64,000 nucleotides of DNA from NCBI RefSeq assembly GCF_018437505.1, contig NZ_CP072467.1, forward strand, positions 4,178,010-4,242,009. The letters are read 5' to 3'. Under the pieces are notes generated by a model. That model was given only the letters and a program-made list of their open reading frames with translations. It did no database searches and was not told the DNA's origin. Shown here piece by piece: positions 50,131 through 60,942 of the stretch. A program made the translations under genes and the position numbers. The stretch's first letter is position 1; every line of letters starts with the position of its first letter. Source of the stretch: Spiractinospora alimapuensis. GTDB lineage: Bacteria; Actinomycetota; Actinomycetes; Streptosporangiales; Streptosporangiaceae.

Positions 50131-50547
50131 ATGCTGATTCCCCGGAAGGTCAAGTACCGCAAGCAGCACCACCCGAGCCTCAGGGGCCGGGCCAAGGGCG
50201 GTACCACCATCAACTTCGGTGAGTTCGGCATTCAGGCGCTGGAGTCGGCGTACGTCACGAACCGCCAGATCGAGGCCGCGCGTATCGCCATGACGCGACA
50301 CATTCGTCGTGGCGGCAAGGTCTGGATCAACATCTTCCCGGACCGTCCACTGACGAAGAAGCCGGCCGAGACCCGCATGGGTTCCGGTAAGGGTTCTCCC
50401 GAGTGGTGGGTCGCGCCGGTCAAGCCCGGACGCGTCATGTTCGAGCTGTCGGGTGTTCCGGAGTCGGTGGCCAAGGAAGCGCTCCGTCGCGCGATGCACA
50501 AGTTGCCGATGAAGTGCAAGTTCGTCAAGCGCGACACATGGGAGTGA
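50131..50547 (+). CDS. rplP: 50S ribosomal protein L16
   Basis: 138 aa: [56 protein letters not shown]16 helps place A-site tRNA near the peptidyl transferase centre. Only 2 nt after rpsC, so translation is coupled. Confidence 0.98.
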   Translation: MLIPRKVKYRKQHHPSLRGRAKGGTTINFGEFGIQALESAYVTNRQIEAARIAMTRHIRRGGKVWINIFPDRPLTKKPAETRMGSGKGSPEWWVAPVKPGRVMFELSGVPESVAKEALRRAMHKLPMKCKFVKRDTWE

Positions 50548-50611
50548 GTGCAGTTCCCATGAATCGTGAAGCACAGTCAGGCAAGTTCGCACAGTGTGAA
50601 GTGGAGGCGTG

Positions 50612-50869
50612 ATGGCCAAGTCCCAGACCGCCGAGGAGCTTCGGGACCAGTCCTTGGAGGACCTGGTCGCCAAGCTCAAGGAGTCGAAGGAGGAGCTGTT
50701 CAACCTCCGCTTCCAGGCAGCCACAGGCCAGCTCGACAACCACAGTCGGCTGCGTATCGTGCGCAAGGAGATCGCCCGGATCTACACGGTCATGCGTGAG
50801 CACGAACTCGGCATCTTGCGACTGGCCGGCGAGTCGGCTGAGGAGACGAAGGAAGAAGCAGCCGAATGA
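50612..50869 (+). CDS. rpmC: 50S ribosomal protein L29
   Basis: The ATG at 50612 gives 85 aa (a GTG one codon earlier is possible). [35 protein letters not shown] is typical, with an acidic C-terminal tail slightly longer than in E. coli. L29 lies near the tunnel exit beside L23. Its stop overlaps the rpsQ ATG (ATGA). Confidence 0.96.
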   Translation: MAKSQTAEELRDQSLEDLVAKLKESKEELFNLRFQAATGQLDNHSRLRIVRKEIARIYTVMREHELGILRLAGESAEETKEEAAE

Positions 50870-51141
50870 GTGACACCGGTACCGCCGAGGTTCGCAATTA
50901 CCGCAAGACGCGTGAAGGCTACGTGGTCAGCGACAAGATGGACAAGACCGTTGTCGTCGAGGTCGAGGACCGTGTGAAGCACGCGCTTTACGGCAAGGTG
51001 ATCCGGCGCACGAAGAAGTACAAGGCTCACGACGAGGCGAACACCTGCGGCGTGGGCGACCGGGTTCGCCTCATGGAGACCCGCCCGATGTCCGCGACCA
51101 AGCGCTGGCGCGTCGTGGAGATCCTGGAGAAGGCCAAGTAG
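50866..51141 (+). CDS. rpsQ: 30S ribosomal protein S17
   Basis: 91 aa. [21 protein letters not shown] and HPLYGK-like [19 protein letters not shown] followed by [23 protein letters not shown] are conserved. S17 is a primary 16S rRNA-binding protein. Four-base overlap with rpmC; rplN follows after 25 nt. Confidence 0.98.
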   Translation: MSDTGTAEVRNYRKTREGYVVSDKMDKTVVVEVEDRVKHALYGKVIRRTKKYKAHDEANTCGVGDRVRLMETRPMSATKRWRVVEILEKAK

Positions 51142-51166
51142 CCCAAAGCAAGCATCAGGAGCAGAC

Positions 51167-51535
51167 GTGATTCAGCAGGAGTCGCGACTCAAGGTCGCCG
51201 ACAACACGGGTGCCAAGGAGATCTTGACCATCCGTGTCCTCGGCGGCTCGGGCCGGCGCTACGCGGGCATCGGCGACACCGTGGTCGCGACGGTGAAGGA
51301 CGCCTTGCCCGGCGCCGGAGTCAAAAAGGGCGATGTCGTCAAGGCCGTCGTGGTCCGGGCCGCCAAGGAGCGGCGCCGGCCGGACGGCTCCTACATCCGC
51401 TTCGACGAGAACGCCGCAGTCCTCATCAAGGATGGTGGGGACCCGCGGGGAACCCGTATCTTCGGTCCCGTCGGCCGTGAGCTGCGGGACAAGAAGTTCA
51501 TGCGCATCATCTCGCTAGCGCCGGAGGTGCTCTGA
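51167..51535 (+). CDS. rplN: 50S ribosomal protein L14
   Basis: 122 aa from a GTG behind CAGGAG. (M)[18 protein letters not shown], the [17 protein letters not shown] segment, and [24 protein letters not shown] at the end are standard. L14 takes part in an intersubunit bridge and binds the silencing factor RsfS. Confidence 0.98.
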   Translation: MIQQESRLKVADNTGAKEILTIRVLGGSGRRYAGIGDTVVATVKDALPGAGVKKGDVVKAVVVRAAKERRRPDGSYIRFDENAAVLIKDGGDPRGTRIFGPVGRELRDKKFMRIISLAPEVL

Positions 51536-51537
51536 CC

Positions 51538-51852
51538 ATGTCGGGTTTGAAGATCAAAAAGGGTGACGAGGTCATCGTCATCGCCGGCAAGGACAAGGGA
51601 GCCACGGGGACGGTCGTCAAGGCCCTTCCCCGAGAGGACCGCGTCGTTGTCGAGGGCGTGAACATCATCAAGAAGCACAGGCGAGCGAACCGCGCGGGCG
51701 GGCAGCAGGGTGAGGTCATCACCCGCGAGGCCCCGATCCACGTCAGCAATGTCGCGATCGTGGAGGACGGCAAGCCCACGCGCGTCGGTTACCGCTTCGA
51801 GGAGGACGGGACCAAGGTCCGTATCTCCCGCCGTACCGGTAAGGACATCTGA
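51538..51852 (+). CDS. rplX: 50S ribosomal protein L24
   Basis: 104 aa with the KOW motif [20 protein letters not shown] and [11 protein letters not shown]. It starts large-subunit assembly by binding the 5' end of 23S rRNA. The ATG follows the rplN stop by 2 nt, and the TGA overlaps the rplE ATG by one base. Confidence 0.98.
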   Translation: MSGLKIKKGDEVIVIAGKDKGATGTVVKALPREDRVVVEGVNIIKKHRRANRAGGQQGEVITREAPIHVSNVAIVEDGKPTRVGYRFEEDGTKVRISRRTGKDI

Positions 51853-52430
51853 TGACGGTAACAGCCGACGACAGGGCCGCCCCACCGGTACCGCGGCTCA
51901 AGGAGACGTACCGCAACGAGATCGTTCCCGCGCTGCGGGACGAGTTCGGCTACGCCAACGTGATGCAGGTTCCCGGGATCGTCAAGGTCTCGGTGAACAT
52001 GGGTGTTGGTGAGGCCGCCCGGGACGCGAAGCTGATCCAGGGCGCGGTCGCCGACATCTCCCTGATCACCGGGCAGAAGCCGCGGATTAACCGCGCGCGT
52101 AAGTCCATCGCGCAGTTCAAGCTGCGTGAGGGCATGCCGATCGGTGTGAACACCACCATCCGGGGCGACCGGATGTGGGAGTTCCTCGACCGCCTCCTCA
52201 GCCTTGCGCTTCCGCGAATCCGGGACTTCCGGGGGTTGTCGCCCAAGCAGTTCGACGGTCAGGGCAACTACACCTTCGGGTTGACCGAGCAGGTCATGTT
52301 CCACGAGATCGACCCGGACAAGGTCGACCGTCAGCGGGGCATGGACATCACCGTCGTCACGACGGCGACCACCGACGAGGAGGGGCGCAGCCTGCTCCGG
52401 CGGCTCGGATTCCCCTTCAAGGAAGCCTGA
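51852..52430 (+). CDS. rplE: 50S ribosomal protein L5
   Basis: 192 aa. [52 protein letters not shown] and FPEI-type [16 protein letters not shown] are family features. L5 binds 5S rRNA and contacts P-site tRNA and S13. The N-terminus is about ten residues longer than in E. coli. Confidence 0.98.
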   Translation: MTVTADDRAAPPVPRLKETYRNEIVPALRDEFGYANVMQVPGIVKVSVNMGVGEAARDAKLIQGAVADISLITGQKPRINRARKSIAQFKLREGMPIGVNTTIRGDRMWEFLDRLLSLALPRIRDFRGLSPKQFDGQGNYTFGLTEQVMFHEIDPDKVDRQRGMDITVVTTATTDEEGRSLLRRLGFPFKEA

Positions 52431-52440
52431 GGGGAAGAGT

Positions 52441-52626
52441 ATGGCGAAGAAGTCACTGATCGCGAAGGCGAACCGGAAGCCGAAGTTCTCCGTGCGCGCG
52501 TACACTCGTTGCTCGCGGTGCGGACGGCCCCGTGCGGTTTTCCGCAAGTTCGGGCTGTGCCGGATCTGCTTCCGGGAGATGGCCCACCGCGGCGAGCTGC
52601 CGGGCATCACCAAGTCCAGCTGGTAG
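52441..52626 (+). CDS. rpsZ: 30S ribosomal protein S14, zinc-binding type Z
   Basis: 61 aa with two CxxC pairs (CSRCGRP and CRICF), the short zinc-ribbon form. Actinomycetes often carry a longer zinc-free S14 elsewhere, expressed in zinc starvation. It lies between rplE and rpsH as usual; a 200-nt gap without genes follows. Confidence 0.97.
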   Translation: MAKKSLIAKANRKPKFSVRAYTRCSRCGRPRAVFRKFGLCRICFREMAHRGELPGITKSSW

Positions 52627-52826
52627 CTGGCAGCCGGCGCCCCAGCCGGACACAGACAGAATCAACCGGGTGTTCACCGCGGTATGGCACGAGCGATCGC
52701 TCGCGCCCGAACGCGTGAACATCCATGACTACACCGCAGGTCCGCCTCGTGCTAGCGCGGGGGAACGGTTGTGACCGGGAGTGAGATCCCGCAGCGGAAA
52801 CCGCGGTGAGGAAGGGCCAATCGGCC

Positions 52827-53225
52827 ATGACGATGACCGACCCGATCGCAGACATGTTGACGCGTCTGCGCAACGCGAACTCGGCGTATCACGAGACCGT
52901 GAGCATGCCGTTTTCCAAGATCAAGGCGCACATCGCCGAGATTTTGCAGAAGGAGGGCTACGTCCAAGGGTGGCGGACCGCCGAGGCGCCCGTGGGGCAG
53001 AACCTTGTGGTCGACCTGAAGTACGGCCCCACCCGGGAGCGCTCCATCGCCGGACTGCGCCGGGTCTCCAAGCCGGGGCTGCGGGTGTACGCGAAGAAGG
53101 ACAACCTGCCGCGCGTACTCGGCGGCCTGGGCGTTGCCATCATCTCGACGTCCGGTGGACTGATGACCGACAAGCAGGCGAAGAAGAATGGCGTGGGCGG
53201 CGAAGTCCTCGCCTACGTCTGGTGA
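52827..53225 (+). CDS. rpsH: 30S ribosomal protein S8
   Basis: The ATG at 52827 (GGAAGGG 10 nt upstream) gives 132 aa: [24 protein letters not shown]-type [14 protein letters not shown], and the C-terminal [21 protein letters not shown]8 is a primary 16S rRNA binder and the repressor of the spc operon in E. coli. The start separates it from rpsZ by 200 nt, an unusually large gap in this cluster. Confidence 0.97.
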   Translation: MTMTDPIADMLTRLRNANSAYHETVSMPFSKIKAHIAEILQKEGYVQGWRTAEAPVGQNLVVDLKYGPTRERSIAGLRRVSKPGLRVYAKKDNLPRVLGGLGVAIISTSGGLMTDKQAKKNGVGGEVLAYVW

Positions 53226-53235
53226 GGGAGGGATT

Positions 53236-53772
53236 GTGTCGCGTATAGGTAGGCTGCCGATCCCGGTTCCCTCGGGTGTCGAGGTGACGGTTGACGGGCA
53301 GCACGTCAAGGTCAAGGGCTCCAAGGGCGAGCTCTCGCACACGGTTGACCATCCGATCATCGTTGAGGTGGAGGACGGCACCATTCAGGTGAGCCGTCCG
53401 GATGATCTTCCGGCCACTCGCTCGCTGCACGGGCTGACCCGTGCGCTGCTGGCGAACCTGATCCAGGGTGTGTCCCAGGGCTTCACCAAGACCCTGGAGA
53501 TCACCGGCGTGGGTTACCGCGTCGTGTCGAAGGGCTCCGGACTGGAGTTCTCCCTGGGCTACAGTCACACGATCCCGATGCAGCCGCCGGAGGGCATCAC
53601 CTTCCGGGTGGAGAAGCCGACGCTTCTGCACGTGGACGGGATCGACAAGCAGTTGGTTGGGCAGGTCGCGGCCAACATTCGTGCCCTGCGCAAGCCTGAC
53701 CCGTACAAGGCGAAGGGCGTGCGCTACCAAGGCGAACGGATCCGCCGCAAGGCCGGGAAGGCTGGTAAGTAG
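53236..53772 (+). CDS. rplF: 50S ribosomal protein L6
   Basis: The GTG at 53236 behind GAGGGAGG gives 178 aa: (M)[18 protein letters not shown], the [18 protein letters not shown] repeat region and [25 protein letters not shown] at the end. L6 binds helix 97 of 23S rRNA near the factor-binding site. Confidence 0.98.
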   Translation: MSRIGRLPIPVPSGVEVTVDGQHVKVKGSKGELSHTVDHPIIVEVEDGTIQVSRPDDLPATRSLHGLTRALLANLIQGVSQGFTKTLEITGVGYRVVSKGSGLEFSLGYSHTIPMQPPEGITFRVEKPTLLHVDGIDKQLVGQVAANIRALRKPDPYKAKGVRYQGERIRRKAGKAGK

Positions 53773-53774
53773 GC

Positions 53775-54155
53775 ATGTCGAAGTCCGTGAAAGTGGGGAG
53801 CTCCGCTTCCCGCGACGCAGCCCGGGCACGGCGCCACCGGCGGGTCCGCAAGAAGGTGGCCGGTACGCCGGTCCGTCCGCGTCTGGTTGTCACGCGTTCG
53901 CTGAGGCACATGGTGGCCCAGGTCATCGACGACGTTGCCGGCCACACGCTGGCTTCCGCCTCGACGATGGACACCTCCCTTCGTTCTGCGACGGCGGAGA
54001 AGACCGACAAGGCCCGGCAGGTTGGGGAGCTCGTCGCCGAGCGCGCCAAGCAGGCCGGAGTCACCACGGTCGTGTTCGACCGTGGAGGCCACAAGTACCA
54101 CGGCCGGGTCGCCGCAGTCGCCGATGGGGCGCGCAGTGGGGGGCTGGAGCTGTGA
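53775..54155 (+). CDS. rplR: 50S ribosomal protein L18
   Basis: 126 aa. [24 protein letters not shown] at the start, then [27 protein letters not shown] at the end, which is the family's closing pattern. L18 binds 5S rRNA with L5 and L25. Two nt after rplF; rpsE follows after 55 nt. Confidence 0.98.
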   Translation: MSKSVKVGSSASRDAARARRHRRVRKKVAGTPVRPRLVVTRSLRHMVAQVIDDVAGHTLASASTMDTSLRSATAEKTDKARQVGELVAERAKQAGVTTVVFDRGGHKYHGRVAAVADGARSGGLEL

Positions 54156-54210
54156 GCGGAGTTAGCACCCCCGGGCAGGAACTGCCCGTTGACGAGATGA
54201 GGGATCACTG

Positions 54211-54810
54211 ATGGCTGCAGCACCGCGGCGCGGCGCCGGCGGCGAGCGGCGGGAGCGCCGCGACGATCGCCGCGGCGGCTCCGCCGACAAGGGTGTCTCT
54301 TACATCGAACGTGTTGTGAAGATCAACCGCGTGGCGAAGGTCGTCAAGGGCGGGCGTCGCTTCAGCTTCACCGCACTCGTGGTGGTGGGCGACGGTGACG
54401 GGATGGTCGGTGTCGGTTACGGCAAGGCCAAGGAAGTTCCCGCCGCCATCGCCAAGGGTGTCGAAGAGGCCAAGAAGAACTTCTTCAAGGTCCCGCGGAT
54501 CCAGGGCACCATCACCCACCGGGTCCAGGGCGAGGACGCCGCCGGAGTCGTGCTCCTGCGGCCGGCCGCTCCCGGTACCGGTGTTATCGCCGGTGGTCCG
54601 GTGCGTGCGGTTCTGGAGTGCGCGGGTATCCACGACATCCTCAGCAAGTCGCTGGGGTCGTCCAACCCGATCAACATCGTGCACGCCACCGTCGCCGCCC
54701 TGCGGGGTCTGAGCCGTCCGGAGGAGATCGCGGCCCGCCGTGGTCTTCCGCTGGAGGAGGTCGCCCCGGCCGCCATGCTGCGCGCACGCGCGGAAGCGAA
54801 GGCGGTCTAG
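54211..54810 (+). CDS. rpsE: 30S ribosomal protein S5
   Basis: 199 aa. An Arg/Gly-rich N-terminal extension of about 30 residues precedes the double-stranded-RNA-binding-like domain ([34 protein letters not shown]), then [19 protein letters not shown] and [12 protein letters not shown]5 is on the mRNA entry side and affects fidelity. rpmD starts 2 nt after its stop. Confidence 0.98.
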   Translation: MAAAPRRGAGGERRERRDDRRGGSADKGVSYIERVVKINRVAKVVKGGRRFSFTALVVVGDGDGMVGVGYGKAKEVPAAIAKGVEEAKKNFFKVPRIQGTITHRVQGEDAAGVVLLRPAAPGTGVIAGGPVRAVLECAGIHDILSKSLGSSNPINIVHATVAALRGLSRPEEIAARRGLPLEEVAPAAMLRARAEAKAV

Positions 54811-54812
54811 CC

Positions 54813-55019
54813 ATGGCGCAGTTGAAGATTACGCAGGTCCGTTCCTCCATCGGTGGGCGGCACAACCAGCGCGAGACGCTGCGGACGCTCGGCCTCGGGC
54901 GTATCGGCAAGTCCGTCACGCGTGAGGACCGTCCCGAGGTGCGCGGACAGATCAACGTCGTGTCACACCTGGTCGACGTCGAGGACGTGGCCGGTGACAG
55001 TGCGGAGGGAGGTCGCTAA
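54813..55019 (+). CDS. rpmD: 50S ribosomal protein L30
   Basis: The ATG at 54813 gives 68 aa: [20 protein letters not shown], then [18 protein letters not shown], and an acidic tail. It is a small single-domain protein near L5/L18. The stop TAA overlaps the rplO ATG by one base. Confidence 0.97.
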   Translation: MAQLKITQVRSSIGGRHNQRETLRTLGLGRIGKSVTREDRPEVRGQINVVSHLVDVEDVAGDSAEGGR

Positions 55020-55483
55020 TGAGTGAGAGTCCGCTCGACGAGCCGCTCAAGCTGCACCACCTGCGTCCCGCCGAAGGAGCCAAGAAGGCGCGGATCCGTA
55101 AGGGTCGCGGCGAGGCTTCCAAGGGCAAGACCGCTGGCCGCGGAACAAAGGGAACCAAGGCGCGGTCCACCGTGCCGGTCGGTTTCGAGGGTGGCCAGAT
55201 GCCCCTGATCCGGCGGATCCCGAAGCTCAAGGGGTTCAGCAACCACCTGTTCAAGGTCACCTATCAGGTGGTCAACCTGGACAAGATCGCTGAGCTCTAC
55301 CCGGACGGTGGCGAGGTCACCGCGGCGGGGCTGGCGGAGCGGGGCGCAGTGCGCAAGAACCACCGCGTGAAGATCCTGGGGACCGGGGACATCTCGGTCG
55401 CGGTCCAGGTCAACGTGGACGCTGTGTCGAACTCGGCCCGCGAGAAGATCACCGCTGCGGGTGGCAGCATCGCGGAGTCCTAG
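55019..55483 (+). CDS. rplO: 50S ribosomal protein L15
   Basis: 154 aa with [44 protein letters not shown]-type core and a C-terminal globular part. L15 organises 23S rRNA late in assembly. Unlike many spc operons, a strong hairpin follows at once and secY begins 305 nt later. Confidence 0.98.
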   Translation: MSESPLDEPLKLHHLRPAEGAKKARIRKGRGEASKGKTAGRGTKGTKARSTVPVGFEGGQMPLIRRIPKLKGFSNHLFKVTYQVVNLDKIAELYPDGGEVTAAGLAERGAVRKNHRVKILGTGDISVAVQVNVDAVSNSAREKITAAGGSIAES

Positions 55484-55497
55484 GCATGATCCACCCT

Positions 55498-55548
55498 CTG
55501 GACGCCGGCGGCTCACCCTGATTGAAGGGTGCAGAAGCCGGCGTCCAG
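55498..55548 (+). terminator. Strong hairpin between rplO and secY
   Basis: A 12-bp perfect outer stem CTGGACGCCGGC/GCCGGCGTCCAG and an inner CACCCT/AGGGTG stem, 15 nt past the rplO stop. The remaining gap to 55788 has no gene; TGCTAGGGT at 55558-55566 is a possible extended -10 for secY. Confidence 0.8.
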
Positions 55549-55788
55549 TCGTATGGGCTGCTAGGGTCGGTTCGATGGTTCCTAACTCCCCCGCACTCGG
55601 CACTTCCGGTGCCCGTGGTGTGGGGTGTGGGTGATCCATCGATCCAGCACCCCGGAGGCGTGGGCGGCCACTCACGCTGACCGTGTCCCCATGGCCAGGT
55701 AACTCAAGGTAATGAGAGCCCCCGACGATCCCGGATCGGCCGCGATGCCGTCAGGCGATCCCGTAGCCGGTGCCGCACAGGAGGAGAC

Positions 55789-57125
<1,337 letters not shown>

Positions 57126-57126
<1 letters not shown>

Positions 57127-57782
57127 TGCGAGTTGTACTGGTAGGACCTCCAGGGGCCGGCAAAGGCACCCAGGCACAGATCATCGCCGAGCGGTTGGCG
57201 ATTCCGAAGGTGTCCACCGGCGACATCTTCCGGGCCAACATCAGCGGCGACACCGCGCTTGGGCAGCGGGCGAAGGCGTACATGGACAAAGGAGACCTCG
57301 TTCCGGACGAGGTCACCAACGCCATGGTGCGCGATCGCCTCGCGGAGGACGACGCGAAGAACGGGTTTCTGCTCGACGGGTTCCCCCGCAACGTGCAGCA
57401 GGCCGAGACGCTGGACACCATGCTCAGCGACCTCGCGACCGAGCTGAACGCCGTGCTGGAGCTCGTCGTCGACGAGGACGAAGTCGTCCGGCGTCTGGAG
57501 GGGCGGCGCACGTGCCGTAAGTGTGGGCACGTGCACCATCTCGACTACGACCCGCCGAAGACCGAGGGCGTCTGTGACGTCTGTGGCGGCGAACTCTTCC
57601 AGCGCGACGACGACCGTCCCGAGACGATCCGCCGCCGCCTGGAGGTCTACCGGGAGCAGACCGCTCCGCTGGTCGACTTCTACGACCGGCGTGGGCTCCT
57701 GGTGCGGATCGACGCGATCGGCGCGGTCGAGGATGTCACGCGTCGCGCGGTGAAGGCGCTGGGCGTGGGCGAGGCCTCCTGA
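57126..57782 (+). CDS. adk: Adenylate kinase
   Basis: GTG start overlapping the secY stop by one base; 218 aa. P-loop [11 protein letters not shown], substrate segments STGDIFRAN and [11 protein letters not shown], and a lid with a zinc ribbon (CRKCG ... CDVCG), the long Gram-positive type. It equilibrates ATP + AMP with 2 ADP in the cytoplasm. Its stop overlaps map. Confidence 0.98.
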
Positions 57783-58606
57783 TGTTCCGCAAGGGGCGGT
57801 CCAAGGTCGAGGTGAAGACCCCAGCGCAGATCGACCTGATGCGGGCCGCTGGGCGGGTCGTCGCCGCCACGCTCGACACCCTGCGGGCCGAGATCCGCCC
57901 GGGCATGACCTCACTGGAGCTGGACCGGATCGCCGAGGACTCGATTCGGTCCGCTGGGGCGGTGCCGTCGTTCAAGGGCTACCACGGCTTCACCGGGTCC
58001 ATCTGCGTCTCGGTGAACGAGGAAGTCGTCCACGGCATCCCCAGCCAGAGCACGGAGTTCCGGGACGGGGACCTGGTCTCCATCGACTGTGGCGCCATCC
58101 TGGACGGCTGGCACGGGGACTCGGCGATCACCGTCGCGATCGGCGGCGGAACCGAGGCCGAGCGCGTCGCCATGTCGGTGTGCGAGGAAGCCATGTGGCG
58201 CGGTATCGCCGAGATGCGTCCCGGGAAGCGCCTCGGGGACATCGGCCACGCGATCGAGACCTACATCCACTCCCAGGGCGACTTCGGGAACGTGGAGGAG
58301 TTCGGCGGGCACGGCATCGGGACGCAGATGCACATGGAGCCGCACGTGCTCAACCACGGCAAGGCCGGCAAGGGGATCAAGCTCCGCGAGGGCATGTGCC
58401 TCGCGATCGAGCCGATGGTCACCATGGGCACCGAGGTCGTGGTCCAGCTCGACGACGGCTGGACCGTCGTGACGCAGGACGGTGCGAAGTCCACGCACTT
58501 CGAGCACTCCGTCGCCATCACCGCGGACGGACCGCGTGTGCTCACCGCACGCGCGGAGAACCGCCAACGCATCAGCGAGCTCGGGTTCGTCGACTCCGGC
58601 TGGTGA
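57782..58606 (+). CDS. map: Methionine aminopeptidase, type I
   Basis: 274 aa. The dinuclear metal ligands are visible: two Asp in SIDCGAILDGWHGDSA, His in FGGHGIGTQMH, Glu in LAIEPMVT and Glu in THFEHSVAI. It removes initiator Met from new proteins. One-base overlap with adk. The C-terminal tail after VLTAR is about 20 residues longer than the shortest family members. Confidence 0.97.
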   Translation: MFRKGRSKVEVKTPAQIDLMRAAGRVVAATLDTLRAEIRPGMTSLELDRIAEDSIRSAGAVPSFKGYHGFTGSICVSVNEEVVHGIPSQSTEFRDGDLVSIDCGAILDGWHGDSAITVAIGGGTEAERVAMSVCEEAMWRGIAEMRPGKRLGDIGHAIETYIHSQGDFGNVEEFGGHGIGTQMHMEPHVLNHGKAGKGIKLREGMCLAIEPMVTMGTEVVVQLDDGWTVVTQDGAKSTHFEHSVAITADGPRVLTARAENRQRISELGFVDSGW

Positions 58607-58614
58607 CGTCACCC

Positions 58615-58650
58615 TCCACCAAGGTCGTGCGATGTCGTGACTTTGGTGGA
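58615..58650 (+). terminator. Terminator after map
   Basis: TCCACCAAGGTC, 12-nt loop, GACTTTGGTGGA (one G-T pair), 9 nt past the map stop. Confidence 0.75.
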
Positions 58651-58686
58651 ATTGCGTGACCCCCTTCCAGCGTTGAAGATGGCGTT

Positions 58687-59154
58687 ATGAACAACCCCGA
58701 CGTGCGTGCCTCCGACGCCGACCGCGACCAGGTCGCCGAGGTGCTTCGGGAGAACTACGCACAGGGGCGGTTGGACGGCGAGGAGTTGCAGGAGCGCCTC
58801 GAGGTCGTCTACGGGGCACGGACGCTGGCGGACCTCGTGCCGCTCACGCGTGACCTTCCCGCCAGCGACCTCAGTACCGTCGGTCGGGAACTGGAACCGC
58901 GGCCCGCCGCGGGGCCCCTGGCCCGTCAGGAATCCTCGGTCCTCCGCCACCCCGCCGTGGTGGTCCCGTGGACGGTGTGGGGCGGCGTCAACCTCATCAG
59001 CTTCTCGGTGTGGGGGATCCTCGCCCTGTCGCTGGAGGCGTCGCTTCCACTGTGGTGGATCTGGACGCTGGTGCCCGGTGGGATCGCCGTGGCGATCAGC
59101 ACGGTGCTCTTCGTCGTCATCCGTGGCGCCACCCGCGACAGGCCGGCCGACTGA
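58687..59154 (+). CDS. DUF1707-domain membrane protein
   Basis: 155 aa. The first 55 residues (VRASDADRDQVAEVLRENYAQGRLDGEELQERL...ARTLADLVPLTRDLP) are a clear DUF1707 (SHOCT-like) domain, found almost only in actinobacteria. The C-terminal half has two hydrophobic helices (about residues 97-118 and 122-147), so it is a small membrane protein of the DUF1707-2TM type. Function unknown. It stands alone between map and infA. Confidence 0.85.
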   Translation: MNNPDVRASDADRDQVAEVLRENYAQGRLDGEELQERLEVVYGARTLADLVPLTRDLPASDLSTVGRELEPRPAAGPLARQESSVLRHPAVVVPWTVWGGVNLISFSVWGILALSLEASLPLWWIWTLVPGGIAVAISTVLFVVIRGATRDRPAD

Positions 59155-59194
59155 GGGTGGTCGTGGCGGGTCGAGAGCAGTGGTAAGAGCGGGG

Positions 59195-59200
59195 TAAACT
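59195..59200 (+). promoter_or_regulatory. Possible -10 of the infA promoter
   Basis: TAAACT after GGGG, about 190 nt before infA. The -35 region is not well conserved, so this is tentative. Confidence 0.4.
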
Positions 59201-59387
59201 GGATCCGCTCACACCCGGGTTGTTGGGTCAGCATGCCCAAGTGGCATGCCGTGGAGCCGCGGTCTACTTGCGTCGAACGCCAACGCCCCGCTGTCAAGCC
59301 GCTGCCCACCTGTAAGGCCCTGTCGCTGACGGGGGCATGCCGGGGTGCAGCGAAGAGTCGTAACCAGACCAACGAAGCGCGGAGGAT

Positions 59388-59609
59388 ATGGCTAAGAAGG
59401 ACGGCGCCATCGAGATCGAGGGCTCCGTTATCGAGTCCTTGCCCAACGCAATGTTCCGAGTGGAGCTCGACAACGGGCACAAGGTTCTCGCCCACATCAG
59501 CGGCAAGATGCGGATGCACTACATCCGGATCCTTCCCGATGACCGTGTGGTCGTGGAACTCAGCCCGTACGACCTCACGCGCGGACGCATCGTGTACCGC
59601 TACAAGTAG
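59388..59609 (+). CDS. infA: Translation initiation factor IF-1
   Basis: 73 aa, a single OB fold: [23 protein letters not shown] at the start, [20 protein letters not shown] in the middle, and RGRIVYRYK at the end. It blocks the A site during initiation. GGAGGAT precedes the ATG. First gene of the alpha-operon group. Confidence 0.98.
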   Translation: MAKKDGAIEIEGSVIESLPNAMFRVELDNGHKVLAHISGKMRMHYIRILPDDRVVVELSPYDLTRGRIVYRYK

Positions 59610-59672
59610 TGCCCGCAGTCGTCGGCCCGCGAGGGTCCGGCGAGTGCCGGCCTCATCGAGTCCGGAGTGACC

Positions 59673-59786
59673 ATGAAGGTTAAGCCGAGCGTGAAGAAGA
59701 TCTGCGCGAAGTGCCGCGTGATTACCCGTCATGGGCGGATCCGCGTCGTGTGCTCAGATCCTCGGCACAAGCAGCGTCAGGGCTAG
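59673..59786 (+). CDS. rpmJ: 50S ribosomal protein L36 (zinc-binding)
   Basis: 37 aa: [20 protein letters not shown], then [17 protein letters not shown]. The Cys/Cys/Cys/His set is the zinc ribbon of the standard form. GGAG lies just before the ATG. The 211-nt gap to rpsM carries no gene. Confidence 0.97.
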   Translation: MKVKPSVKKICAKCRVITRHGRIRVVCSDPRHKQRQG

Positions 59787-59997
59787 ACAGGCCCGTCGGC
59801 GCGCAGCGTACGGCGGACACGTCACACGCTGAGGTGTCTGACCGGCGCATCACCGAGATAGACGTTAACCAACGCGCGAGTCCCGTCGAGAGTCCACCAC
59901 GGACACACCCTCGGTCGGAGGCCGAGGCCCCGCCCTTTGGGCAGCGGGGAACTCGACGGGGAAGACCTCCGCAACGAACCTAAGGAGAACGGCCCAT

Positions 59998-60378
59998 ATG
60001 GCACGCCTTTCCGGCGTCGATCTCCCTCGCGAGAAGCGAGTCGAGATCGCACTCACCTACATCTTCGGCATCGGGCGTACGCGCTCGGTCGAAACGCTGA
60101 AGGGTACCGGGGTTGACCCCGACACGCGGGTGCATCAGCTCACCGAAGACCAGTTGATCGCACTGCGGAACTGGATCGACAGCAACTACCAGGTTGAGGG
60201 CGATCTCCGTCGCGAGGTGCAGGCGGACATCCGTCGCAAGATCGAGATCGGCTGCTACCAGGGTGTTCGGCACCGCCGCGGTCTGCCGGTGCACGGGCAG
60301 CGTACGCAGACCAACGCTCGCACCCGTAAGGGCAAGAAGAAGACCGTGGCCGGCAAGAAGAAGGTCGGCAAGAAGTAG
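59998..60378 (+). CDS. rpsM: 30S ribosomal protein S13
   Basis: 126 aa: [30 protein letters not shown] at the start and [22 protein letters not shown] near the end, followed by a Lys-rich tail. S13 forms intersubunit bridges with L5 and contacts P-site tRNA. AAGGAG precedes it. rpsK follows after 67 nt. Confidence 0.98.
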   Translation: MARLSGVDLPREKRVEIALTYIFGIGRTRSVETLKGTGVDPDTRVHQLTEDQLIALRNWIDSNYQVEGDLRREVQADIRRKIEIGCYQGVRHRRGLPVHGQRTQTNARTRKGKKKTVAGKKKVGKK

Positions 60379-60445
60379 CAGCCTGATCAGCCCTGGGGTG
60401 AGTGAACCCCCGGGCCGGGTACCACATCTTTAGGAGTTTGAGGCA

Positions 60446-60853
60446 ATGCCGCCAAAGGGCCGCCAGGCGACCACCGCGCGTAAGGTGCGCCGCAAGGAAA
60501 AGAAGAATGTCGCGCATGGGCACGCGCACATCAAGAGCACCTTCAACAACACCATCGTGAGCATCACCGACCCCAGCGGCGCGGTGATCTCGTGGGCCAG
60601 CTCCGGACAGGTTGGCTTCAAGGGCTCGCGTAAGTCCACCCCGTTCGCCGCCCAGCTCGCCGCCGAGGCCGCCGCGCGTCGTGCGCAGGAGCACGGCATG
60701 CGCAAGGTCGACGTCTTCGTCAAGGGGCCGGGCTCGGGCCGTGAGACCGCGATCCGTTCGCTGCAGGCGACCGGACTCGAGGTTGGCTCCATCCAGGACG
60801 TCACGCCGGTGCCGCACAACGGCTGCCGTCCGCCCAAGCGTCGTCGCGTCTAG
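60446..60853 (+). CDS. rpsK: 30S ribosomal protein S11
   Basis: 135 aa: [44 protein letters not shown] and the C-terminal [19 protein letters not shown]11 lies on the platform near the E-site codon. rpoA follows directly: rpsD is not in this cluster, as in Streptomyces but unlike mycobacteria. Confidence 0.98.
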   Translation: MPPKGRQATTARKVRRKEKKNVAHGHAHIKSTFNNTIVSITDPSGAVISWASSGQVGFKGSRKSTPFAAQLAAEAAARRAQEHGMRKVDVFVKGPGSGRETAIRSLQATGLEVGSIQDVTPVPHNGCRPPKRRRV

Positions 60854-60942
60854 GGACGTCGACGCGTCAGTCCCGTTCACGCGGGGCCGATTCATACCAG
60901 TGACCGTCATATAGCGGGCGGTCGTGGGAGAGGAAAAGAAAC

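Noticed and set aside
52690-52703. Palindrome CGAGCGATCGCTCG in the rpsZ-rpsH gap
   Set aside because: Composed of the common GCGATCGC octamer; short, GC-rich and without promoter context, so chance is likely.
60854-60942. Loss of rpsD from the alpha operon
   Set aside because: As I recall, absence of rpsD here is normal in Streptomyces-like actinomycetes, where it lies elsewhere; not a deletion.
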